Source: Dillenia suffruticosa (taxonomy: Eukaryota; Streptophyta; Magnoliopsida; Dilleniales; Dilleniaceae). Taken from it: a DNA stretch of 64,000 nucleotides. Below, piece by piece: positions 24,440-37,300 of the stretch. How positions within the stretch are numbered: position 1 is the stretch's first letter; each line of letters begins with the position of its first letter. Location: the NCBI GenBank assembly GCA_033439265.1, contig JAVTVX010000027.1, positions 12,973,001 through 13,037,000 on the forward strand, written 5' to 3'. The position numbers and the translations under genes were made by a program. Under the pieces are notes generated by a model that saw only the letters and a program-made list of their open reading frames with translations, made no database searches and was not told where the DNA came from.

Positions 24440-24640
24440 TCATTTTATGTATTTATTGAAGAGAGTTGAAGTCACCATCATATGTATCCAATAAGATTTC
24501 TCTCTTTCTAGTATATTTTTAAGTATTCATATAGTTAATATTTTTATTTTTGTCATATGTTTTTCACTTCAAAAAATATTGATATTATGTTTTTCATTTC
24601 AAAAAATATTGATATCCCCTAACTTAGTTCAAGTTCACTT
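24440..24640 (+). repeat. Right copy of a dispersed direct repeat (partner 18238-18410)
   Basis: Same order of motifs as the left copy ('gagttgaagtcaccatcat', 'tagtatatttttaagtattc', 'cctaacttagttcaagt'). It has an internal ~35-bp duplication around 'atgtttttcatttcaaaaaata' that the left copy lacks. Confidence 0.7.
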
Positions 24641-24894
24641 ATTGCCTTGGGTTGATGGAGAGATACGCTCAGTCATGAGCAAGACTCACAGTTGACCCTC
24701 TCTCTCGTCGGGGAGTTAGGCAGCCAAAGTTGTGGCCACCGTGGCAAAAAATGCCATGGGGCTCACAATCGTGGTTCTCTGATGCCATCAAATGGTAGAG
24801 ACTCTCCTCTAATGAGCGATGAGTCTCATCATTTAACAGTGAGACAATAGGGTGTTGATCCCCGACCCAAGCTATCGCTGCTAGAGAGAGAAAG

Positions 24895-24943
24895 AGAGTT
24901 GTAGAGAGAGAGAGAGAGAGAGAGTGTGTGTGTGTGTGTGTGT
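24895..24943. repeat. Compound microsatellite (GA)n(GT)n
   Basis: A run of ga repeats passes directly into gt repeats. Confidence 0.95.
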
Positions 24944-26346
24944 AGTTGAAGAGATTGAGGGAGAGTGCAGTGGAGAGAAAGTCCTAGGTATAGAAGGAAG
25001 GAGTTAGATGCGGAAGGAAGGAGGGAGAGTGTAAAGGGGATAGAGATTTTTTTTTTCTTACTTTAAATTTTTAAATAAAAAAAAATAAAATTATTAATAT
25101 TTTTTATTCCTTCAACGTTCAGAACAAATCATTTTCTGATGGAAGAGTTCATTTTAAACATTTTCGTAGTTGATGGGAGGTTTTGATATTTTTCTTTTTT
25201 TAAGTTTAAGTTTTTTGTATTTTTTTATTAAAACTACTAAGTATACTAAGTAAGATGAGGTTGACCTATGAACTCAAATTTGACTAATTTGCTTGAAAAT
25301 TATAATCAAATTTGACATGTTTAACTAGTTCAAACAAGCAAACCTATACTCAAAATTAGAAACCGCTACAATTTGAACTAAACAATGGAACAAGACCCGA
25401 TCAAATTGTGATTAATAGTTCAACAATTGAAACTAAAAAATGATGGAGAGCTTAAGGTACATCCACTAAACTATGTGGATAAGTTAATTGAAACCCCTTC
25501 TCCATTCTTTTTGTTTTTTGTTTTTTAATTTTTATTATATTTTCAGTTCGGGCACTGGAACTAAAATCTGAATCGTTTAAAACCGGAATCATATCCTACA
25601 ATTTTGAATCCAAATTGGAATTGCCTAATAACGGTCGGTTTTCGTTTGAAATTGAGCACCGGTTGTGGAATCATGACTTCACTCTAAATGAACTTAATCA
25701 CATAAAACAAGTTCACACCCATATTTTAGAGCACGTACTCCTTGTTTAGTTAGACTAAATTGAACCGCAGGCTGCTTAGAATTGCATTTTTGTTTTTTGT
25801 TTTATTTTATTTATTTTTTTTTTTGTGTAAGTTACTCACCACTGCTGGAAATAGTCAATCATCGTAGAAGCTCTTAAGAGATTGGGTCTTTCGATTTCTA
25901 TTTTTTTATTCTCATTATTTAAATTCGAGACTTATGATTAAAGAAATTTAATACTCAATCACTACACTCACAAGAAATTGATTGCTTAGAATTGGTTTTG
26001 TTTATTGGGAACTCGGCAATTCCTGACCATAATCCAGGAAATCTTTGGAACTTTTTACATTCAAGCTCAATCTTATAAATCATGTGGCTCTTAATTTATT
26101 CCTCGGCAACGACAAAGTCCCCGTAACTTTTGAATTCAAGATTCTGAAAAGAAGGGTGTCCCATGTATATTTCATTATGGGACAAGCAACAAAAAAGTCC
26201 AAATGAAACATGGTAAGAAGTTGTAGACAACTCCAATCCAAGCACACCTTGTTTTGCGGCTGCAACAAGTAGCACATTAATTAATTGCCACTGCGCACAT
26301 GTTTGTATTAAGCATTTTTAAATTACACCATCCATCGTGTTAACCA

Positions 26347-26378
<32 letters not shown>

Positions 26379-27838
26379 TCATAGTGCCAAGAAATTGTTA
26401 TCCCTTCGAGATCTCCAAGGGATATGACATATTGGCTTGTGGCTGTGCAATCTTTGGGTAAAGAATAAAAAAGACACTGAGATATTGGGTACTTAGCTTT
26501 AAATCTATTGGTGGTGGTGTGTAATCGATCCTATCTATATTTGCTTTCGGCTCTACCTATCAAAATCTTGCGGGGTGCGCTTTAAGAAGAAAACAACATG
26601 CGCTGTTGCCTTTATCTAGCCCTTGTGCACATTAAAGGATCTTCACACTACTGTCACTAGGCTTTCAAATCGAAACGTGTGCTTTGGACAATGACATTTA
26701 TCCCTATATTTTGAATTATTATGTATATTATCAATATTTTCTTAATTACATAATTAAAAATAATTATTTATCGAATAATTATTATTAATGTATTGAAAAA
26801 ACTATTTAATATATACTTTACCAAATAAGGAAATTTTAAATTTATTGCTCTAGTATTAGGAGAAATGGTTTCCTTTAAAAAATGCTATTATCAATAATTA
26901 AAATAATTACGTGTTCAAAATTTAGATTAATTCAAAATGATTTGTATTTTTTTTAGTTATATAAGGATTTAAATTTAAAATTATCAAATTGAGAAAGAAA
27001 AATTTGTACTGCTAAATTATCTCTTTGGAAACAATGATTTATATTTTTTATATTTTGAATTGATTATAAAGACTTGAGCATAGTATCTAAAATTCTCATG
27101 CAACATAAGACAAGTTATCCTAGAGTGCATTACAATGCTTATGCAGTGAATACGCATTTTTTTAATCCATCAACGGTATTCAGAGTTATACTCTAATAAA
27201 TCTAATTCAAACGTTTACGGGAATCCTATTTGAGAAATGGCTATCTGAATGTAATATTTTTTATTTTTAAATTTTGAATCCAAAATTTAGTTAAATAATT
27301 TAATATACTATTCTATTAAACCGACAATTCATTAGTATGAATATACGTTTCACAAAATTTATTTATTTATTTATTTTAAGACATGAGTTAAAACAAGATT
27401 TGAGGTTTGAGGTTTGAACAATTTCCTCAATAATTTGGGTTTGCATGAAGGTATCAAGTGAATAGCATACTAAGATAACTCCATGCATTTGAAAAGCGTT
27501 ATTGTTGTCCCCAATAAATTAAGTTAGTAATATAAATCTTTCTCCACTAATATAATAATTTTATATTTAAATTTTTATATAACAAAAAAAATATGGTTAG
27601 AATGAGAAATTTAGCCCTTCGTTCATATGAAGGGTTTATTTTGTAGTTCAGACCATTGAAAATGAAAACCCATTTGGCAATAATAAAGAAAGTCACACAC
27701 GTAACTCAAATGAAGATTTTGGTGGACCACTTTCTAGGATTTGCTATAAACTATTCTTTTTCCCAGCCACAAAGCATTCTTTTCAAAAAGTTAATGCCAC
27801 TTTTCCTCCAAGGGTCCAAAGTCCAAAGATCCATATCC
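24944..27838. other. AT-rich intergenic region
   Basis: No gene or clear mobile element seen. It contains a (CT)n tract at about 26348-26371. The short open frames here look random. Confidence 0.6.
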
Positions 27839-27841
27839 AAT

Positions 27842-27850
27842 TATAAATAA
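27842..27850 (+). promoter_or_regulatory. Probable TATA box of the C2-domain gene
   Basis: tataaataa lies about 140 bp before the ATG at 27986 in a leader rich in CT. The position is plausible for a core promoter. Confidence 0.5.
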
Positions 27851-27957
27851 ACCTCTTCAACCGAGTCTCCCTATTCACAAGCACCCTATTCTCTCTGTAT
27901 CAATAAACCTTCTCAACTAAGTCTCCCAATTCACAAACAACCCCATTCTCTCTCCTC
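27846..27957 (+). repeat. 56-bp tandem duplication in the C2 gene leader
   Basis: Unit 1 at 27846-27901 and unit 2 at 27902-27957 both start aataaacct and run through 'gtctccc-attcacaa' to 'attctctct'. They differ at several positions. Confidence 0.8.
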
Positions 27958-27985
27958 TTCCTCTCTCTCTCTCTCTCTCTCACAA

Positions 27986-28606
27986 ATGGGTGCTTCTCAA
28001 CTATATTCACCCTCTTTTAGTTGTGAACTCAAGATTTTACAGGCCAAAGATGTTGGAATCAATACAAAGAATCTATTTGTGAGATTCTATCTCTTCACAG
28101 GCAACAACAAAAGGAAACTTCAGCTAGACTCCGAAGAAACATCTTCAACATCACAAGACGTTGCATATTGGAACAACTCCTTTTCTTTGGAGTGTCTAGG
28201 AAGTAAGGATTCCATTGACCAACTTAAGCAAGAGAGCATCACTTTGGAGCTTCGATCTCGAAAAACACACAAAGTTCCATTCGCAGCAAAGATAGTCGGT
28301 GCTTCGACTCTCTTGTCTACAGCAACAATTCCATGGAAAGATATTTTTGAGTCGCCAAACATGGAAATTGAGAGATGGGTTAGAATGGTTTTCCCAAGTA
28401 GAAGTATTTATGGTCTTTTAAAGCCTCCTTCTGTAAAAATTTCGATCCTTGTTCGATTCCCAGTGACTATGGAAGAGAGAGTGAAGAGAAGGAAACAAGT
28501 GAGATCTAAGAAATGGGACGATGAATGTTGCGGATGCCAAGATGGAAGGTGCAGTTGTGCAGGTGATGAGCTTTTTGCACTATGTGCAGCCTTGGAAGCT
28601 TTGTAA
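27986..28606 (+). CDS. Plant C2-domain protein, intronless
   Basis: 206 residues in one exon, preceded by a (CT)n leader ending 'cacaa' before the ATG. Residues about 10-155 form a C2-like beta-sandwich region (FSCELKILQAKDVG, LFVRFYLFTGNN, WNNSFSLEC, TIPWKDIFESPNMEIERWVRM). The C-terminus is a conserved Cys-rich signature (CGCQDGRCSCAGDELFALC) followed by AALEAL. This matches an uncharacterised plant family annotated as calcium-dependent lipid-binding / C2 proteins (At1g04540-like). Membrane-phospholipid binding is inferred from the fold, and I cannot confirm the acidic calcium ligands. No signal peptide is seen. Confidence 0.85.
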   Translation: MGASQLYSPSFSCELKILQAKDVGINTKNLFVRFYLFTGNNKRKLQLDSEETSSTSQDVAYWNNSFSLECLGSKDSIDQLKQESITLELRSRKTHKVPFAAKIVGASTLLSTATIPWKDIFESPNMEIERWVRMVFPSRSIYGLLKPPSVKISILVRFPVTMEERVKRRKQVRSKKWDDECCGCQDGRCSCAGDELFALCAALEAL

Positions 28607-30342
28607 AATGTATCTCTTGCAAATTTTTAGTCATCCTCCTTTCCTCTTCTAATTATAAATTATGGTGTAATAAGAATTGAACGTAAAGAGAGATGCGACC
28701 ATTTTACTACGGATTTTGGTCCAAATTGTTATTAAAAATATTGAAGGAGAGAGAGAGAGTTTCATTAAAAGTTGTGTAGATTTCATCCTTTATAGTGCAA
28801 TATGGATAAAGTATGAACTAAAATTCTGCCTAAAATAAAAGATAATTCTTTTATAGAATTACAATAAGACAAGCAATTAGGCATGGATTGTTTGGTCACT
28901 TGAAATCAACCTGTAGAAAAAATAAGGTAAGATGAGAATTTAAAAGTGGATGTGTGAAATAGTGGTAAATGATGAATTGTGTTAGAACTAAAATGGTAAG
29001 AGAAATTATAAGATACAGAATACCATGAACATTTATAAAGAAGACCCATTAATTCTCTGCCAACAAAAATTTTTTATACAAGTTGAAAATCTCCAAAAAA
29101 TAAAAATAAAAATAAAATATCTAATACTTTGTTAATTTTAATTTAATTATTAATATAATTTTGAGTGTCACTCGGCTAGAATTTTCAAAACTAGGGGTTA
29201 ATCTAGATAAGAAGCAAAAGGTGAAATTGATTTCACCGATGCATAAAGACTTAGTAAAAGGGTGATGACCTGCTTTGCTATTACAATGGTTACGTCACTG
29301 ACGCTGTGCGGATATAATAATAAAATATTAAACTCTTTTATCCAAATTTTAAATTTAAATTTTATAAATAGAAAAATAAACAAAAAGCAGATCTCTAAAT
29401 TAAACTCCCCCAACTACTTAAAGCAGGTTTATTCAGATTTTTGGATCCTTTTGGGGACCTATAATCAAGTACCAAAGAAAAAATTACAATGGCTGCATTG
29501 TGACTCTTAGTGGACCCGTCACCGAATACTTATATCTGAACCAATCAAAAAACTAAAATTCATCGTAACGATCAATTGATCAAATGAAATATGATACTAG
29601 ATCCCTTAATCAAGATCACGAACTCGATTAAGACTTGAACATAACACAAACCAATAATCTCCCTTAAATAGACCACTACAAAATCTCAGAACAGACTAAT
29701 CAAAATACAATTTCAGATATCGACTGATATAATACCAAAAAAAAATACTAAAATTCCTAAAAAATTAGTCCTGAATATCACAATTTAAACATATATTCAA
29801 AACTACCCAAACTTTCACAATTTTCCTAACGCGCACCCACGTAGTAGCAACCAATAAATGAACCTAATTATACCAAAAAAAAAAAAAAGAACCTAAGGTC
29901 CAAGGTAGCTTTACCCTACCCAGCCGAGCCCACCGCCATCCCTACCATAAAAAGGTTAAGCCTTATTAATTGTCTTGATCTCTGGTTAGTATCCAAGCTT
30001 TGGAAAGCCAAGCACAGGATGGAAGTACATAGGATGACAGGCTAGAACAGAATATAAGAACAAATGAAAATAGCAATCGCTTACAAACTTCTCTTTCCAT
30101 TGAATTTCCAATCAACCTAGATGCAATCAACAAAAATGGCTGGTGACGAAATAATAAAAATGGAAGCCAACTACCACTTGAATCATTTGACACCCTTCAC
30201 AGAAAGTAGAGAGGCTAACTGCTAAAGACAACACAGCTGCAAAACAAGTTTCAGCATCCCTAGGTCCTCACATTTTATGGTTGAGCATGTTTCGCTATGA
30301 GCGGTGCACGCATTAGCCCAAGTCCTGTTCATGATTCTCCAG
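28607..30342. other. Intergenic region between the convergent C2 and S18 genes
   Basis: AT-rich. It includes the 3'UTR of the C2 gene (about 28607-28850) and, on the far side, the 3'UTR of the S18 gene (about 30000-30342). No other gene seen. Confidence 0.55.
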
Positions 30343-30564
30343 CTACTTTAATGGGTACCTGAACCATTCTAGATCACCTTCAGCATCAGGAGCTGTACTG
30401 CTGTTATGGTAAGTAGTGTATTCGTAATCCTCTTCGGGATTCTCCATTGTTCTTCCAAAAACAAAAGCTTTTGTTCCCATTGTAGTGAAAGGAAGCAGAC
30501 CAAAGGATCGGGCTGTTTTGATCTCCCTAGCAACTTTCCTTTGGGCCTTAGCGCTGATGCCAGT
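30343..30564 (-). CDS. S18 gene, last coding exon
   Basis: 222 nt from [10 protein letters not shown] to the TAG at 30343-30345. It carries the most conserved S18 segment ([20 protein letters not shown]) and then an acidic tail. Confidence 0.9.
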   Translation of the reverse strand, partial: TGISAKAQRKVAREIKTARSFGLLPFTTMGTKAFVFGRTMENPEEDYEYTTYHNSSTAPDAEGDLEWFRYPLK

Positions 30565-33500
30565 CTGCACAGTGAACAAGCCATGTTAGAACAAAGAATT
30601 CAACTAAGGTAAGATTTAAATAACAAAAAGCAATTCACCTGGCTTCTCTTGATAATAATTCCGGCCTCTGAAAGGAAATTAGCGAGGAATCTCACATTCT
30701 GCGCATGATAAATTAAATGAGGAAATGTCTGAACAAGCAGAAGAAACATTTTTAAATGCAATCCAAAATATTGGGAAAAAAAATGCATAAACCTCTCGGC
30801 TTGATTTACAGAAGAAAGCTCAACATCAGCAGAAATTACTCTTTAGGTTGAACTTTTAATTTTTCATAGGCTGTTAAGTTTATTCCCAAATAGGAACACG
30901 AGTCACCCTTGAAAGGGCCACCTTTATGGTTAACAAATGGGAAATGAGAACTGCTCAATCGTCGCCTCTTAGTCTCATATGGGCACTCCAAGACGGCTTA
31001 CATGAGCACCATGAACATAACCGCTATGCAACCATCACATTGAATGCAATGTTACAAAAATTATGATGGCTGACCCATGCATGGAAAGATCACAAGTCAC
31101 TTTGTATTTTATGTGTACTCATAATAGGACAATCATATGCCCCTTTTTGTCACAAAACAGGGGACAATGACAACCCAGATCATTTGCAGCTTGTCCTCTA
31201 CTAACAGCAGGAAATTACATGGCCCTTTTGAAAGATAAATAAAGCTCACCCTAAAATCAGCTTTTCTCAGGACTTCCTCAGTAGTTAACGCTAAATTCAG
31301 CCCTTTTATATGACTTGCGCACTCCAGGTTTTGTAAGGTCAAGATCCTGCAAAAGCCACATCTCACAAATGAGAAAATGGATGATGCTGCTGCTGATGAT
31401 GATGATGATAACAACTTTTACAAGCATTGTGTGACATTTTTCATCCAAGACCTACACTGTATAAGCAGTTATAACAATTTTGTCTTACAATTTCAGTGAC
31501 TGCAATAACCGAAACCATTCCATAACAACCATGATGTGAAAACAGACACAAAAAGTTTTTTTTTTTTTTAAATAAAAAAGGAAACTGCATGGCAAAAGAG
31601 AGTTAAATGTTCAAACCAGGCGATTATTGTAATCTACACAAGTGTTCAAGAAATGCTCAAGGAGACTACACTGAATGATGTTTCAAAATAAATTGAGCAC
31701 ACAATGTAGCGTGTCATCAAGCAAGTGCCAAACTGATCTGACTGGTCAGGCTAGATAAACGGTTGATAGTTTATGACAGTACATTGCGAAGGAGAAAGAC
31801 GAGAGACATAGCCATTGTTTTCTGAACTCTTTGAGGCAATTGAGGTTTTGTAAACATTTTAAATACTACAAGGAAATTAAAAGGTCAGAGGGAGTGTGGG
31901 AGAGAAAGGATCAACACCCTCTCCCCACATTGCGGCACCATTTATGCCACTCACATTTGGGAGCATCTCCTGCATTACGTGCTCACTCCCCCTGGGCCAC
32001 ACGCTAATTGTATGTTGTATTTATAGAATATAATCTTTTACCACCGAGTAACAAGCTCTTAGGAAAACTTGAATTCTAGTTATTCTAAGATTCCCAAGAT
32101 CAGAAATATTCAGCAAGTTTAGCTTGCACACAAAATCCTAACAAAGCTTGCCACAACTCCAAAGACAATCTTCTCTTAAAGCCACTATGGATCTCCATAC
32201 ATATCTCATCATTTGTCTCCTTGTGCAAGTTTACATCTTATTCTACTTCCAATTTTACTTCTGCCAAACATAAACTTTTTTCTTATGTATTTAAGTTGAA
32301 GCTTACCTAATAGGCTTCAATTTTGTTAGAAACGATGATGACTTAAGTGAGCAAAAGAAGGATAATGTAAGAACAAGACCACAAGGGGTGGGTGGTGGCT
32401 CCAGAAGAAGAAATCTCAATACACGACAATGGTTGAAAAAGTGGCTACAACAAGTAGGTACTCCTCCATTGCTTAATATCTTTGCATTATTTTGACTAAC
32501 ACATTGTTTGAACAAGGGAATGAATTGGTGGAAACATCTAATACCTCTTTAATCATAAACCACAAGAAAGGTTCACATACATTCATCCATGACCAGCACA
32601 TGCCAAGGTGGTGGCAAATAAAGCTAGAGAAATACTGAGATCCTAGTACCAAAAGTACAAACCCAGAAACTATTTCGATTTTACATACATGTGGAGTAGG
32701 AACAAAATCGGATTCCTATCCCCAAACCTAAATCAGGTTGGACATCATTTTTTCTTGCCAAAACTGTGCATAATCCTTTAGTATATGCAAGGGGTGTTAT
32801 GACACTCGAGTCGAGTCGAGTAGTGTCAATACCCAAGCTCAGCTCAATCGTTGGTTAGGTGAGCTCAAGCTTCTCAAGCTTGTATTTCTCAAGCTTGAGC
32901 TCTACTCGAAGTGTCGTCGAGTAGCTCGAGCTTGAATGTCGTTAGGGTTAGCGGCGTTGGACCGTGTGGACCGGAGCCCAAGCATACCTGCAGATATAAT
33001 TTCACATATAAAAATTATTTTAAAAATATATATATAATTATATCGGATAACTCGACGAGCCTTCAAGCTCGACATAGTATGAGCTCGAACTCGATGTCGA
33101 ACTACTTGAGATCGAGCTCGACTCGAGCTCGGTTTGACCGAGCTTGAGCTCGACTTGAGCTTTGGCCGGCTAGTATCACAGGTACCCATTACACTACTCA
33201 AGTCTTATAACACCCCTAGTATATGCCCATATCAACAGTATTAGTGATGGGATATGCAGATTACATAGGCACAGGAGAAAATAACCATGAGAGAAAGAGG
33301 GAGGCAGGGAGATGATTTATGAGGAGAAAAAGGACAAGAAGAAAAACTAGAACTGAAATACCTCAATAGCACTTGTGTAAAAATGCAGGTCAGAAATTTC
33401 AAATGCAACATAAGAATGATTTGGCAATACCAACAAAGTAGGAAGCATAATTTAAATAGGTTGCATCTGTAGAAATGATCTTCTTCCTTGTTTGTGCAGA

Positions 33501-34307
33501 TATAGGAAATAGACTTCCAGTGTCTAATCACATATTCAAATAATTTGTTACTTGCAAATATTGACTGGATCTACCAATGAGATAAATATACACACATAGC
33601 CACACACAAATAATATTTACAAGGAATAATAATAAAACTTCTCTTCTGCTTCTTCCAAGTAAAAGGGCTGCATTTAATTCAATCATGCAGTTCAGAAGTT
33701 CAATTAATAACGTTATTCTAGATGAAAATTGCCCTACTGACCAGCCTTTTTTATCTTAAGAGCGAAACTTACAATGGCAAGGTTGTTGACTGTGCCCTAC
33801 AGATGATGTTTTCAAACCAGGTGCATGATTGCAGACAAAAGAGCCATCCCAAATCCCCTGATGGCAGCATTGTCCACTTAGTCTTCCCCCTGTATTCTTT
33901 GATAGAAAAAGAAAGAGGTTTCATTTGAGGGAGATAAAGGATAAATACTTACAAGGGAGGTTAATGTATCTACAGACGCTAACACGTGAGATATACGACT
34001 GTATTTGTTTAAATAAAAAAACGGATCTCAAACCTGTAGAAGGGTGTGGATTCAAGTGTTGGATACAATATCTAATCATGCGGAATACAACATAAGGCCA
34101 ATAAATGAATTTAGTAGAATTTGAAGTCATGACTTCCAGCTATTATCATAAATTTTGTTAAACAACCAATGACTCCACAAGGACTAAGGTGTTTTTATTT
34201 TATTTTGTTTTTATATCTTATAAGAATATTATTATATAATTCATTACACATTTAATGCTAACTTTTATATTAATCAAAATTTGAAGTTATACTACTAAAT
34301 TTCAAGA

Positions 34308-34347
<40 letters not shown>

Positions 34348-37300
34348 TAAATATTCCATGCTGTGTCCCACTCCTTTTTGGGTTTTAAGGGGAAAAAAAG
34401 AAAGAAAAAGAGGACACTTGCTTGTGCTACTCGTAAGAAGTTGCATTCTTATAGAAATATATATCATCAAACTTGAGTTAAGTGAATTTTCTTTTAAAAA
34501 AAACAAGAGTTGATAAATATAGCTCAACTTCATTATAAGAACACAAGCTAAAGCTTAACTCCATCACCTCAATCACAAGAACATAATGATGTTTAGTTCA
34601 TGAAACTCATAGTTATATATCTTTTATCGTCCCTAATTCTAATTTTCATCTTCCATTATGCAGCCTTCTTTTGGTATTAAAATGTAAGGAGCTGCTCAAA
34701 GATCATGTCGAAAATTGAACAAATACGAGCCGAAAAGATTATGGATGTAATAGATGAGGTTATAAAAGAATTGACTCCAGCCAATCCAAAATACAAAATG
34801 TGAAATTCTATAAAAGAAAAAAAGGAAAAAACAAAAAAAAAATAAAACAAAACAAAACAAAACGACAACATGATCCATAAACAACAACTCGAGTTGAGCT
34901 TTAGCTTGAGTTCTTATAATGGAGTTGAGCTATATACGTCAAGTCTCTTAAGGATTCTATTAACAATAGGATCCTAAAACAAAACACTTCTAGGATACCC
35001 CCAAAGGAACCACTAAATAGGAAAAGGCACTCCTCCTTTGCCTGGTTACGAATATTTGCAAGTGATCAAAACTCTCACTAGAATCCAAAAACCTCACTTT
35101 TGGACATAGTAATTTTAAACTCGAAAGTTTTCTCGAAAATATTCAAAAGATGAATAGAATCCGTAAAACCCCCACTATCCTCTTTAAGAAAGAAAATATT
35201 ATCATCAGCGGAACACAAACCTCCTACCTCCCCACTCATAGCCCGGAAAACATATTAGCACAAATCCCTTTCTCAATTAAACGATCACCTTATGTTAACC
35301 CCCGGGACGCTGAAAAAACTAAGTTTTTGGCTCTTCATTAATAATGACAGAAAAGTCAGCCGAACTCAAATACCATCTAATCCATCTTCTCCAGTGAATC
35401 CTAATCCCTTATTTTCCAAAACATTATCTAGGACGCTCCAGCTTACACACCTCTATCATTCTTTTTTGACAAAATTGATCACCTCATTAGCCACAAGAGC
35501 AATATCTAAAATCTGTTTATCTCTAACAAAAGCAGTTTAGTTATTGAAAATGGTCTCATATACTTCCACATATAATCTATTAGCTAAACCTTTAGCGACA
35601 ATGTGATAAAGACCAGTAGTTAAGCTCATGGGTCTAAAATCTTTCATCTTTATGGAGCAAGATTTCTTTTATAAAGGTAATAAAAGTAAAGTTCATACAC
35701 TTGTCCACAACCCCATTAGTATAAAACTCATCAAAACCTCTAAACCATCCTTGCAGATAAGGTCCCAAAAGATCTAGAAGAAAGCCATAGCAAAACCAGC
35801 TGGACCATGGACTTTATCCCTATCAAAATTAAAAACCACTTTTTGAATCTTGTCTCTCTCAAAGGTCTCACTTGCTAAGACACTTTATAACTACCAATGA
35901 GGAACCAGTTAGGCCCCTTAATAAAACGGCAAGCCCTATCATCCTCACGAGGAGGCAGGATTGGTAATCACATTACCCTCATCATCCTCTAATTCCCTTG
36001 CCTCCAACCATCTGCTACCTGATTAAAAATAAAAAAATAAAAAAATAAACTAATGTAGCAATTCCCTTCTTGGACACATTCTTCTAACACCAGCTAACTT
36101 CCTCCTTAAGAATAATCTCCTCAAGACCATTCCTAAGATTCTTTGTGTGACTAGAAAGGTGCCCATTTAATCCACCCTCAACCTCCAACCAAAAGATTTA
36201 AGGGGTAGGGTATACCGAGAAAGAAGCATCGAATTGGATTGTCTTTCTGTCTCCTCAATACCCAAAATATTCAAATTTTGAATCCCAAATATCACTAAAG
36301 ACCTCCTTTTTCCAAATCGTAAGAGCTTGTTTAAAAATCTTCATTTTTCTCGTAAATTTAAAACCTTCCCAACCAACCATATCTACACCTCTCCACCAAT
36401 CCTCAACCACTCTATGAAGGTCTCTACGAGATAGCCACATATTTTCAAATCTAAATGAAGTAGGACCCGAATAACACAATTAGATTCCACTAAAACAGGA
36501 CAATGATCAGAATGTTGAAAGAATGGAGCAACTACCTGAGAAATACTCGCCAAACTCCAAGGACAAAAGGCATGGAAAAACTATGCTCAAAAGAAGAGGA
36601 AGAAGGTAGAGGAAAACTCACCAAACCTCAAGAAAAAGAGGCCCAAAAGAGGTCCATCTTGGACACAAAAGAAGCATGAACTAACCATGCTCAAGTCCAA
36701 GCAAAAGAAGATGAAGGTGGAGCCCGAAACAACTTGAGCAGACTGCCCAAAGAAATGAAGCAGAATGCACAAGACGAAGGTCCAATCCAGCCCGGCCTAA
36801 CTCCATTCTTCAATACTGTCGCAGCCCATCTTAGGCCCATTTAAAGGTAACTTCAAGAGCATAAAAAGAAGTCCTAATTCAAGCCATGTGGGACAGCACA
36901 GGTGATGTGATCATCAAGACTGCAAGAAATTTACAAGATTCAAATCAAGTTCCAGTTGGGCCAGTAACAAAAATTCGAGTTAAAAGGTTCAAAGAAGTAC
37001 TGAATAACTTAATTCAGAGGGTTTTACAATAAGAAATTGGAGCCCAAATGAATGAAGAACCAAAAGGGGCCTCACTTATGCTCATGCAAAGCCCAGTTGG
37101 AAGAATAAAAGGTCCAAAACTACCCAAGACCAAGGGAGAACGAAAATGAAGAAAATAGCAACAAGACTTGGTCAAAGTAGTTTGATTTATTTAGTTTCCT
37201 AATTCTTATTTTTTGTAACTTTTAGTTTCCTAATTCTTTATTGTTTAGAGAGTTACTAAATTTTTAGTTGTCAATTATGTTTTTACCTTTAGACTATAAA

